DNA from: Enterobacterales bacterium
GTDB taxonomy: Bacteria; Pseudomonadota; Gammaproteobacteria; Enterobacterales; Succinivibrionaceae
Reading direction: 5' to 3'
Assembly: GCA_900768635.1 (NCBI GenBank)
Contig: CAAGDP010000188.1
Location: forward strand, 1-5,271
DNA: 5,271 bases
The notes under the pieces are model-generated. The model made no database searches, had not been told where the DNA came from, and saw nothing but the letters and a program-made list of their open reading frames with translations. Positions 1 to 5,271 of the stretch are shown one piece after another. A program made the position numbers and the translations under genes. Numbering within the stretch: position 1 is the stretch's first letter; the number at the start of each line of letters is the position of its first letter.

Positions 1-18
1 CATTATTCTTTGATGCAT
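1..18 (-). CDS. Start of a gene running out of the left edge (partial)
   Basis: The first six codons (M-H-Q-R-I-M) of a gene continuing beyond base 1. The ATG at 18-16 is preceded by AGGAG at 31-27 with an 8-nt spacer, exactly the arrangement used by both flagellin genes here. A near-perfect sigma28 promoter at 69-44 would start transcription near base 37, leaving a leader of about 19 nt. The first residues are not those of another flagellin copy (MALYVN). In related polar-flagellum loci a FlaG, FliD or chaperone gene would be expected here, but six codons cannot identify it. A second in-frame ATG at 3-1 is possible but has no comparable ribosome binding site. Confidence 0.5.
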
Positions 19-43
19 TCTTGCATCTCCTTGCTATTTGTGT

Positions 44-69
44 TTATCGGCATCTTCGAAAAAACTTTA
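44..69 (-). promoter_or_regulatory. Sigma28 (FliA) flagellar class promoter
   Basis: Read on the minus strand, the -35 element TAAAGTTT (69-62) is followed by 10 nt and the -10 element GCCGATAA (51-44). Both octamers match the enterobacterial FliA consensus (TAAAGTTT-N11-GCCGATAA) completely; only the spacer is one base short. It lies 40 nt beyond the flagellin terminator and points at the partial gene starting at base 18. Late flagellar genes (flagellin, cap, chaperones, chemotaxis) are typical FliA targets. Confidence 0.85.
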
Positions 70-108
70 ACTTTTTTTGTATAGTCAAACTGTGTATATC
101 TTGATCAT

Positions 109-141
109 AAAAAGAGCCCTGAAAATAAATCCAGAGCTCTT
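109..141 (-). terminator. Rho-independent terminator of the downstream flagellin gene
   Basis: On the minus strand AAGAGCTCTG (141-132) pairs with CAGGGCTCTT (121-112) as a 10-bp stem with one G-U pair, around a 10-nt A/T-rich loop, and runs into a short U-tract (TT of the stem plus 111-109). It sits 24 nt after the flagellin stop codon. Confidence 0.85.
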
Positions 142-165
142 AGTTAATAATTTATGGTTTAAAAA

Positions 166-1044
166 TTATCCAAGAAGATTGAGAGCAATCTGCGTCTTCT
201 GATTAGCCTGACTCAAAATGGTGGTAGATGCCTGTTGCAGAATTGACGCACTTGTCATACTTGCAGTCTCACTTGCATAATCCACATCGCGGATACGAGA
301 TCTTGCATCACTTACATTCTCAATTACATTTTCCTGATTGGCAATGGTAGACTCAAGACGGTTCTGCACTGCACCTAATTCAGCACGATAAGAGTCGACC
401 TGCTTCAACATCTTATCAATATCATCTATTGCGGTCTGAGAACCATTTGTTGTTGACAAATCAAAGGCGCAATAATCAGTTGGATCTGCTGCATTCGTAT
501 TCTCAACCTTGAACTTATCAGTAAGTCCTGCATCATCTGCAAGGGTTGAAATTCCTTTCATTGTCAAGGAAATGGTATCGTAAGAATTTGAGCCTACCTG
601 GAAAGTTGTCGCTCCAGCACCAGTGCCCATTATATGCTTAGTGCTACCAAATGTTGTATCACGTCCAATTCTAGTGATTTCCTGTTGCAACTGGATAGCT
701 TCCTGATTGATAGCTTCACGTTCTGCAGAGGTATTAGTACCATTAGCAGACTGGATAGCTAGAACTCTGATGCGTTGCAGCATATTTGTAACTTCGTCCA
801 AAGCTCCTTCTGCAGTCTGGCACATAGAGACACCATCGTTAGCATTACGGTTACCCTGAGTTAAACCGTTAATCTGAGACGTCATACGATCGGAAATCTG
901 TAAGCCTGCTGCGTCATCCTTTGCAGAATTAATTCTTAATCCAGAGGCCAGTTTTTCGTATGAAGTATCAAGAGCCTTAGTGGAAGTAGACAGTCTTCTC
1001 TGAGAATTGATCGAACTGGTGTTAGTGTTTACATAAAGAGCCAT
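166..1044 (-). CDS. fliC: Flagellin, short polar type (copy 1)
   Basis: A 292-residue flagellin, the exported filament subunit that polymerises outside the cell beneath the FliD cap. The N-terminal core (about residues 1-135) contains INSAKDDAAGLQIS (38-51), QINGL and NRNANDG (58-71) and LQRIRVLAIQ (89-98); the C-terminal core (about 205-292) contains RSRIRDVDYA (248-257) and ends with a helix rich in Gln and Asn. The region matching the Salmonella TLR5 contact surface looks intact. The central part (about 136-200) is short, so the large outer domains are absent; its Ser and Thr residues are plausible O-glycosylation sites. AGGAG at 1057-1053, 8 nt before the ATG, fixes the start. It has its own terminator. 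Odd: two cysteines, Cys75 in the conserved core and Cys192. About 83% of the first 132 residues are identical to the second flagellin (hand count). No clear promoter was found upstream. Confidence 0.97.
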   Translation of the reverse strand: MALYVNTNTSSINSQRRLSTSTKALDTSYEKLASGLRINSAKDDAAGLQISDRMTSQINGLTQGNRNANDGVSMCQTAEGALDEVTNMLQRIRVLAIQSANGTNTSAEREAINQEAIQLQQEITRIGRDTTFGSTKHIMGTGAGATTFQVGSNSYDTISLTMKGISTLADDAGLTDKFKVENTNAADPTDYCAFDLSTTNGSQTAIDDIDKMLKQVDSYRAELGAVQNRLESTIANQENVIENVSDARSRIRDVDYASETASMTSASILQQASTTILSQANQKTQIALNLLG

Positions 1045-1292
1045 AATTTAATCTCCTGAACAATTTTTTTCTGAACTTTGAAGATCAGACTTTTCTAATA
1101 ACAATCCATTTAAAGTTGATACAAGATGCCATTGACATATGAAAACCTGAGTATTCCTTTTTATGATTTGAACTTGTTTCAACCATTCTGCTAATGTCAA
1201 ATATCAAATCTAAAACCAAATTCCCGTTCTGAGCAGCTAGTTAGTTCTTACTGTCTCATCCGTAAAGTCGATATGTCCTGACATCTGAACAC
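1045..1292. other. Intergenic region upstream of flagellin copy 1
   Basis: 248 bases between the small gene and flagellin copy 1. It contains the flagellin ribosome binding site (1057-1053). I looked on the minus strand for sigma28 (TAAA-N15-GCCGATAA) and sigma54 (TGGCAC-N5-TTGC) elements and found no convincing match. A perfect TTGACA (1200-1195) has only a poor -10 partner (ACAAGT, 1177-1172). A 12-bp palindrome ATGTCCTGACAT lies at 1273-1284. No terminator for the small gene is seen, so read-through from it into the flagellin is possible. Confidence 0.5.
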
Positions 1293-1538
1293 TCAGACCC
1301 GACAGAACCGATCGTCAAAATTATGAAGACAGGCTACAAACATCGGATAATTAGGCAGACTTACAATATCGGAAGTCTTAATTCTGCTCAGAATATCCAT
1401 CTTTTCAGATCGGATTTCGTAGAGACGACGGGCTTCACTAATAAGGTTTCTGTCCAAATCTCTGCAAAGGCGATTAGTGATATCCATAATGATGTTCAGC
1501 AGTTCTTCCTGTGCATTTGAAATTTTCTGGTTAGTCAT
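1293..1538 (-). CDS. Small helical protein between the two flagellin genes, function unknown
   Basis: An 81-residue protein beginning MTNQKISNAQEEL. I do not recognise the family. Residues about 8-55 are charged and amphipathic and should be largely alpha-helical (LLNIIMDITNRL, then ARRLYEIRSEKMDILSRI); the last 25 residues are less regular. There are three cysteines (25, 70, 79), and no signal peptide or membrane segment. The start was placed at the ATG at 1538-1536 because GGAGT lies 8 nt upstream; a longer frame from 1559 would add seven residues with a poorer site. Size, helicity and place between flagellin genes would suit a FliT- or FliS-like export chaperone or a flagellin regulator, but that rests on context only. 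It lies just after the terminator of the upstream flagellin, so it depends on read-through or an unseen promoter. Confidence 0.7.
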   Translation of the reverse strand: MTNQKISNAQEELLNIIMDITNRLCRDLDRNLISEARRLYEIRSEKMDILSRIKTSDIVSLPNYPMFVACLHNFDDRFCRV

Positions 1539-1545
1539 AGCTTTA

Positions 1546-1550
1546 ACTCC
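1546..1550 (-). promoter_or_regulatory. Ribosome binding site deciding the start of the small gene
   Basis: GGAGT on the minus strand, with 8 nt between GGAG and the ATG at 1538-1536. This is the same spacing as at both flagellin genes and favours the internal Met over the Met at 1559. Confidence 0.65.
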
Positions 1551-1573
1551 ATTTATCATTCCTGTTCCTGGCT

Positions 1574-1597
1574 AAAAAGGCCTGCCTGGCGGCAGGC
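1574..1597 (-). terminator. Rho-independent terminator of flagellin copy 2
   Basis: On the minus strand GCCTGCC (1597-1591) and GGCAGGC (1586-1580) form a perfect 7-bp GC-rich stem with a 4-nt loop, followed by CTTTTT (1579-1574). It lies about 50 nt after the flagellin stop. A smaller hairpin, GAGC-AAA/TTT-GCTC at 1602-1612, sits just before it. It separates the flagellin from the small gene that begins 35 nt further on. Confidence 0.8.
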
Positions 1598-1648
1598 AAA
1601 CGAGCAAAGCTCAGGAGTTAATTAAAAAAGGTAATCTAAAAATGTTTA

Positions 1649-2512
1649 TCAGCCCTGTAACAAATTCAATGCAATCTGAGTCTTCTGGTTGGCCTGAGTC
1701 AGAATGGTGGTGGAGGCCTGCTGCAGAATGCTTAACTGAGACATTTCGGCAGTTTCTGCTGCGTAATCCACATCACGGATCCGAGATCTGGCATCACTGA
1801 CGTTTTCAATAACATTTTCCTGGTTGGAAATTGTGGACTCCAGGCGATTCTGAACTGCACCCATATCAGCCCGATAAGAGTCGATGTTTCTGATAATATT
1901 GGAAAGTGCATCAATAGCATCCTGAGAAGAAGCAGTAGTACTAACATTGATACCAGTACCATCAGACATAACTTTCAAAGTACCATCTGTAATTAAAGCA
2001 GTAAGAGCCTTAAATTCCATGGTAATAACCTGGTTGGAATTAGATCCTACCTGGAAGGTTACATCCTTACTGTTGCCGTCAGTCTTAGTAATTTCAAAGA
2101 CATGCTTATTAAGGCCATAGGTAGTATCATGTCCAATACGACAAATTTCCTTACTGAGTTGCTGAACTTCCTGATTGATAGCGTCGCGTTCTGCAGAGCT
2201 GTTGGTACCGTTAGCAGACTGAATAGCCAGAGTTCTCATTCTCTGTAACATATTGGTAACTTCATCCAGAGCGCCTTCTGTAACCTGGCACATAGAGATA
2301 CCATCGTTAGCATTACGGTTACCCTGAGTCAGACCATTGATCTGGGAAGTCATACGGTTGGAAATCTGCAAACCAGCAGCATCATCCTTTGCGGAATTGA
2401 TTCTGAGACCGGAAGACAGTCTTTCGTAACTGGTATCCAGTTTTCTAGTAGAAACAGCCAGCTTGCGCTGGGAATTTATGGAACTTGTGTTGGTATTTAC
2501 ATATAAAGCCAT
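1649..2512 (-). CDS. fliC: Flagellin, short polar type (copy 2)
   Basis: A 287-residue flagellin in the same orientation as copy 1 and upstream of it in transcription order. The conserved N-terminal core (about 1-135) and C-terminal core (about 200-287, with RSRIRDVDYA at 242-251) flank a short divergent centre that shares little with copy 1 beyond TFQVGSNS (152-159). As in copy 1 the outer domains are missing. AGGAG at 2525-2521, 8 nt before the ATG, supports the start; tandem stops TGA-TAA end the gene. A sigma54-like promoter lies about 90 nt upstream and a strong terminator follows, so it is probably a single-gene transcript. In Vibrio polar flagella one flagellin is sigma54-dependent and the others use sigma28; this copy may be the equivalent early, essential subunit. 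Odd: Cys75 in the same core position as copy 1, plus Cys124. Confidence 0.97.
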   Translation of the reverse strand: MALYVNTNTSSINSQRKLAVSTRKLDTSYERLSSGLRINSAKDDAAGLQISNRMTSQINGLTQGNRNANDGISMCQVTEGALDEVTNMLQRMRTLAIQSANGTNSSAERDAINQEVQQLSKEICRIGHDTTYGLNKHVFEITKTDGNSKDVTFQVGSNSNQVITMEFKALTALITDGTLKVMSDGTGINVSTTASSQDAIDALSNIIRNIDSYRADMGAVQNRLESTISNQENVIENVSDARSRIRDVDYAAETAEMSQLSILQQASTTILTQANQKTQIALNLLQG

Positions 2513-2613
2513 GATATTTTCTCCTAAGCTTGCGGCCGTTTTATTATTTTTGTTATATGACCGCCAAATTAAACATTAACCGCAGCTCTACTGCTGCATC
2601 GCACTATCTTTTA

Positions 2614-2629
2614 TGAAAGTATCGTGCCA
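2614..2629 (-). promoter_or_regulatory. Sigma54 (RpoN)-like promoter for flagellin copy 2
   Basis: On the minus strand the sequence reads TGGCACG (2629-2623), four bases, then TTTCA (2618-2614), against the consensus TGGCACG-N4-TTGCW. The -24 half is perfect and the spacing exact; the -12 half has T in place of the normally conserved G. Transcription would start near 2603 and leave a leader of about 91 nt containing a small hairpin (GCAGC/GCTGC, 2582-2597). An 80-base stretch of only about 15% GC lies directly upstream. Confidence 0.5.
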
Positions 2630-2640
2630 ACAATGTTTAA

Positions 2641-2752
2641 AAAGAGAGAAAATTATTATTTTATCTTTATATTTCAATATGTTAGAAAATTAAATCATTT
2701 TAAAATATTTCTGAAAAGCTCCTCTCCTAGCCTAACCGGCAAGGTATGTGGC
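2641..2752. other. AT-rich non-coding stretch upstream of the flagellin promoter
   Basis: Together with the promoter and leader this belongs to a 319-base gap between flagellin copy 2 and the small gene after maf. By hand count 2641-2720 holds 12 G or C in 80 bases. No reading frame or clear repeat is seen. It is the likely place for activator or bending-protein sites if the sigma54-like promoter is real, but I see no recognisable site. Confidence 0.4.
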
Positions 2753-2786
2753 AAAAAAATGCCGACAGAATAACCAACTGCCGGCA
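2753..2786 (-). terminator. Rho-independent terminator of the maf-small protein pair
   Basis: On the minus strand TGCCGGCAG (2786-2778) pairs with CTGTCGGCA (2768-2760) as a 9-bp stem with one G-U pair and a 9-nt loop, followed by seven Ts (2759-2753). It lies 45 nt after the stop codon of the small gene. Confidence 0.92.
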
Positions 2787-2831
2787 ATCAAAATATAGAC
2801 AATAAACAGAATGACTGGAAATTCAGAAACT

Positions 2832-3104
2832 TCACGAATGTGTCAGGATATATGGGAGTTCAAAACGCAGATAATCAGCAATACCTAGATAATCCTTGCG
2901 TTTCTGACATTCAAAGATTTGACTGACAAAATTTCGAAACTGATATTGCTGATCAACTGTCAAGATATTGAACATTTTTGTTATCACAGTCAAAAGATCA
3001 GACAGATCAAGATTAGCTCTAAGAAATTCCCCCCTGTTATATAGATCAGAGATCGTCGCAGCATTTTGGATAACTGCGTCAAAATTCTGTTCATTTTTTG
3101 TCAT
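2832..3104 (-). CDS. Small protein translationally coupled to Maf, function unknown
   Basis: A 90-residue protein (MTKNEQNFDAV start) predicted from composition to be a helical bundle: about residues 8-20, 34-47, 50-66 and 70-86. It has no signal peptide or membrane segment. The C-terminal pattern KDYLGIADYLRFELPYIL (69-86) recalls small proteins I associate with Maf genes in Clostridia and relatives, but that is a recollection and not a search result. Its ATG lies inside the last codons of maf, overlapping by 14 bases, with a purine-rich GGGGGTGG upstream as the likely ribosome binding site. Such overlap usually means translational coupling and often physical or functional partnership. It may be an accessory subunit or chaperone of the Maf protein, or of the flagellin substrate. 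A strong terminator follows. Confidence 0.8.
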   Translation of the reverse strand: MTKNEQNFDAVIQNAATISDLYNRGEFLRANLDLSDLLTVITKMFNILTVDQQYQFRNFVSQIFECQKRKDYLGIADYLRFELPYILTHS

Positions 3105-4410
3105 AGGATTCCACCCCCTTGATAGCAGCTCCCCGATATGACATATTTACAAACCTGACGCCTCTGCCATATTTCTCAATATATCGCTCAAGATCATATA
3201 GATAGGATCTGAAAGCCCTAGAAGTTGGAACAGGTCGACCCTGTTTATCAGTTACAAAAACTCTTTCGATATTGGGATCAATAAGATACCATCCATTTTC
3301 ATCTTTTGATGCTTCATAACCGGCATGAGTCTTATTATCTATGAAGGCAAAGTCAAAACCAAACAGAAAAACTTCCGATGCCCCCATCTTCAATGCCAAA
3401 TCTACAGCACAATGAGCAACTGAACCAGAAGAATATAGTTCGCTATGGAAGTGTTCAGAGCGGAGTTCATCATATAATTTACCTGGAAGATAAGCTATAT
3501 AACGTCTACCTTCAAAAAGATCAATAAGCGACGAATTACTGACAGGCGAATAAATAAGTGATGCAGATGAAAAAGCATCAGTTGCCAGACACTTGGTAGG
3601 AATGCTCTCATCTACCGAAACCACATAATCAGCTTTTGTTCCATTAGATGTAAGACATTTACCTGCTGTGTCTACTGCAATAATAATAAATCCCTGATTT
3701 TTTAGATCTGATAAAACTGAGCAGGTTTGTTCCAAAGATGGTCCAGAGGCAATCACTGCAAATTTCTGATCTGAGCAACGATCAAAAAGGTCACTTACGT
3801 CCCGATCTTTTTCTATATAAGATCGATTAATCTCAAATTTTTGACGAAGATGATCATAATGTTTCTGGAACATCTGTACAGATAAATTCGTCTCCAGAAT
3901 ACTTTCAATATTAGCTGCTGACCGAAGATGCTGATTATCAGCTAAAACAACATCAGCTACAGAAAATATACCCCGAGGGTCAATAAATTCACATTCCTCT
4001 GCGATATAGAAAATATTGCCACGGTCGCAACAAGGCAATTCAATAATGCCAAGAAGATAGTTAAATATCTCTACATTAAGGAGATGAACATAAATTTTTG
4101 CCGCCGGCGAAATTTTGCCACACAGGCAACGAATATCGTCTCCCAGCCCAAAACCGTATATATGTACCTGCTGAGAATCCTTTTGAATGTAACGGCAACG
4201 TTCTTCGGCAAAACTGTGGCGATCATGTCTGGAGGTCAGCTGAACACCATTTACACTGACAGTAACTGATTTTCCTTCGATAACATCAAAAGAGTAATGA
4301 TTAGAAAGCTTATCTCTCTCTTTAAGTATAAAGGAAACACAATCAGAACTGTCTTTCTTAAGATAAGCAATATTTGATGAATAAAGTTCAGAATTTGTTT
4401 GCAAAATCAT
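3091..4410 (-). CDS. maf: DUF115/Maf-family protein, probable flagellin glycosyltransferase
   Basis: A 439-residue cytoplasmic protein of the motility accessory factor family (MptE-like/DUF115 domain). Members in Campylobacter, Aeromonas and others are needed to transfer pseudaminic or legionaminic acid to flagellin Ser/Thr before export. Visible marks: an N-terminal half with YGFGLGDDI (85-93); the central domain opening with FAVIASGPSLEQT (217-229, including the GPSL signature); AVDTAGKCLTSNGTKADYVVSVDE split over 245-268; then SSGSVAHCAVDLALKMG (327-343) and VFLFGFDFAF (347-356) with THAGY (361-365). Many Maf proteins are about 600-700 residues, so this one appears to lack much of the C-terminal domain, though the family varies. 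The start has only a weak AGG close to the ATG, and a terminator-like hairpin ends 11 nt before it. The nearby flagellins are the obvious substrates. Sugar identity cannot be read, and no nonulosonate synthesis genes are in the window. Confidence 0.88.
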   Translation of the reverse strand: MILQTNSELYSSNIAYLKKDSSDCVSFILKERDKLSNHYSFDVIEGKSVTVSVNGVQLTSRHDRHSFAEERCRYIQKDSQQVHIYGFGLGDDIRCLCGKISPAAKIYVHLLNVEIFNYLLGIIELPCCDRGNIFYIAEECEFIDPRGIFSVADVVLADNQHLRSAANIESILETNLSVQMFQKHYDHLRQKFEINRSYIEKDRDVSDLFDRCSDQKFAVIASGPSLEQTCSVLSDLKNQGFIIIAVDTAGKCLTSNGTKADYVVSVDESIPTKCLATDAFSSASLIYSPVSNSSLIDLFEGRRYIAYLPGKLYDELRSEHFHSELYSSGSVAHCAVDLALKMGASEVFLFGFDFAFIDNKTHAGYEASKDENGWYLIDPNIERVFVTDKQGRPVPTSRAFRSYLYDLERYIEKYGRGVRFVNMSYRGAAIKGVESYDKK

Positions 4411-4421
4411 TACCTAAGCTT

Positions 4422-4471
4422 AAAAAAAACTGAATTACCCACCTTTGACAAATCGGTGTTTTTTTCAGTTT
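4422..4471 (-). terminator. Terminator-like hairpin between methyltransferase and maf
   Basis: On the minus strand AAACTGAA (4471-4464) pairs with TTCAGTTT (4434-4427) as an 8-bp outer stem. An internal loop separates it from a 4-bp inner stem CACC/GGTG (4458-4455 with 4443-4440). The U-tract is eight Ts long (4429-4422), the first three shared with the stem. Ts also follow on the plus side, so it could act in both directions. It lies 45 nt after the methyltransferase stop and only 11 nt before the maf ATG. It may be a true terminator or an attenuator controlling maf. Confidence 0.7.
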
Positions 4472-4515
4472 AATTTTTTACAATCAAATAAAAGATACCA
4501 AAGAAGATTTTGACT

Positions 4516-5214
4516 TTATACAGTGGCAAACAATACAGGTTCTGCTTCTGATCTAAAAAAGAATTTATAATCAGGACAACAAGATTTAATAAATTCAGGG
4601 ATCTCAATAAAATCATACTTCTTATGGTACAAACATATGGCAAGCACAGGTTTATAACTCATTAAGGTTTGCTTTGCACCTTGTAGCATTAACATTTCTG
4701 CGCCTTCAATATCTGCTTTAATAAAATCAACTTTAATCCCATTTTTTAAGAAATATTCATCTATCGAAATAGTATCAACCTCTCCAAAGCTTTGCCCATT
4801 ATATGAAATTGCCAAATCAGATATACAGTTCATTGAATTATCATTGTTTTGATTGAACCTAACCGTTCCAACACGATCAGAAACAGCTTTATTTATAAAC
4901 ACAACATTATCAATGCCGTTCATTTTCATGTTATGTTTTCCTACCTCTATACTCTTTTCTGAAATTTCAAAAGCATACACTCGTGCTTCTGAACAGATTT
5001 TTCTTCCAAAATAAAGAGATGTATCACCAATAAATGCACCAATATCGGCAACAATATTACCTTTTTTTACTTCAACCACATTCTCAATGGAATACTGGTC
5101 ATAAACGTATACATACTTATAATGAGTATTTGCAATCACTGTTCCATTAATATTTTGGTTCAGTACGAAAAATTGTGGGGTCACGTAGTGGAGCTTTCCA
5201 AACTGTGATTCCAT
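4516..5214 (-). CDS. FkbM-family SAM-dependent methyltransferase
   Basis: A 232-residue class I methyltransferase of the FkbM type, which O-methylates sugars and natural products. The SAM-binding loop is VADIGAFIGDTSLY (55-68), followed by the acidic end of strand 2 in YAFE (80-83). The family hallmark DFIKADIEGAEMLMLQGA (163-180) carries the DxEGAE motif. The family core is complete. The start is the ATG at 5214 with AAGG 5 nt upstream. Beside a Maf gene and flagellins it may methylate the flagellin glycan, but it could equally belong to a surface-polysaccharide cluster to the right, from which the hairpin downstream partly separates it. It is clearly more AT-rich: three 60-base rows (4561, 4741, 4981) hold 15, 18 and 21 G or C, about 30%, against about 36% in sampled maf rows and over 40% in flagellin rows, which hints at separate acquisition. 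Confidence 0.9.
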   Translation of the reverse strand: MESQFGKLHYVTPQFFVLNQNINGTVIANTHYKYVYVYDQYSIENVVEVKKGNIVADIGAFIGDTSLYFGRKICSEARVYAFEISEKSIEVGKHNMKMNGIDNVVFINKAVSDRVGTVRFNQNNDNSMNCISDLAISYNGQSFGEVDTISIDEYFLKNGIKVDFIKADIEGAEMLMLQGAKQTLMSYKPVLAICLYHKKYDFIEIPEFIKSCCPDYKFFFRSEAEPVLFATV

Positions 5215-5271
5215 TTTTGCCTTGAAGCATCAAATAACTTCAAGAAAAAGTATTCATCATCAGGCAAACCA
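5181..5271 (-). CDS. Possible C-terminal end of an upstream gene (partial)
   Basis: One minus-strand frame is open from the right edge to a TGA at 5183-5181 (29 codons seen), overlapping the methyltransferase start by 34 bases. Its translation (GLPDDEYFFLKLFDASRQKW and nine more residues) looks protein-like, and the other two frames are closed by stops within the last 60 bases. About one in four random frames would stay open this long, so the call is weak. If real, the methyltransferase would be translationally coupled to it in a modification or sugar-biosynthesis operon. Confidence 0.35.
   Translation of the reverse strand, partial: GLPDDEYFFLKLFDASRQKWNHSLESSTT

Noticed and set aside
1080..1135. 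A 17-codon leader peptide (MSMASCINF start) upstream of flagellin copy 1
   Set aside because: It is too short to separate from chance, with a weak ribosome binding site and no linked hairpin.
1323..1520. Plus-strand reading frame of 65 codons
   Set aside because: It lies antisense within the small gene at 1293-1538, which has the better ribosome binding site and orientation; no signal supports plus-strand translation.
1561..1620. The paired hairpins as the end of an insertion element or a repeat unit
   Set aside because: They are simple short stems, one followed by a U-tract just after a flagellin gene, and are best explained as a terminator; no target duplication or transposase is present.
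1641..1655. GCTGATAA at the end of flagellin copy 2 as a sigma28 -10 element
   Set aside because: It has one mismatch to GCCGATAA but no TAAA-like -35 at the right distance; the match arises from the flagellin stop codons.
1732..1962. Minus-strand frame of 76 codons inside flagellin copy 2
   Set aside because: It is a shadow in another frame of a conserved flagellin C-terminal region, with a low-complexity Leu-rich translation.
4084..4269. Plus-strand frame of 61 codons inside maf
   Set aside because: It is antisense to a well-supported coding region, with no plausible gene context.
4446..4480. TAAA followed by ACCGATTT upstream of maf as a sigma28 promoter
   Set aside because: The spacing is four bases too short and the -10 is poor; the bases belong to the hairpin.

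Overview
This window looks like the flagellin and flagellin-modification part of a polar-flagellum locus from a low-GC gammaproteobacterium. Both flagellins carry an N-terminal core very close to what I recall of Aeromonas polar flagellins (MALYVNTN start, then INSAKDDAAGLQIS and SQINGLTQGNRNANDG). The low GC and the unusual core cysteines suggest an anaerobic relative in the Aeromonadales, for example Succinivibrionaceae. The taxonomic call is an inference from protein signatures only. All credible genes lie on the minus strand, so the biological order runs from right to left.

Right end (5271 to about 4420): a possible C-terminal fragment of an upstream gene overlaps the start of an FkbM-family SAM-dependent methyltransferase. 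That gene is visibly more AT-rich than the rest and is followed by a hairpin with U-tracts. Middle (4410 to 2753): a 439-residue DUF115/Maf-type protein, the family of flagellin nonulosonic-acid transferases, overlaps by 14 bases a 90-residue unknown protein. A strong intrinsic terminator closes this pair.

Left half (2640 to 1): a flagellin gene with a sigma54-like promoter and its own terminator; an 81-residue helical protein of unknown function; a second flagellin gene with its own terminator; and a near-perfect sigma28 (FliA) promoter that reads out of the window toward a gene whose first codons start at base 18.

Taken together, two short flagellins without large outer domains sit beside a probable glycan transferase (Maf), a small partner protein translationally coupled to it, and a methyltransferase that may decorate the sugar. 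No complete mobile element, RNA gene or CRISPR array is visible. The most interesting items are the short Maf with its coupled small protein, the unknown small protein between the flagellins, the conserved cysteine in both flagellin cores, and the terminator-like hairpin lying against the Maf start codon.
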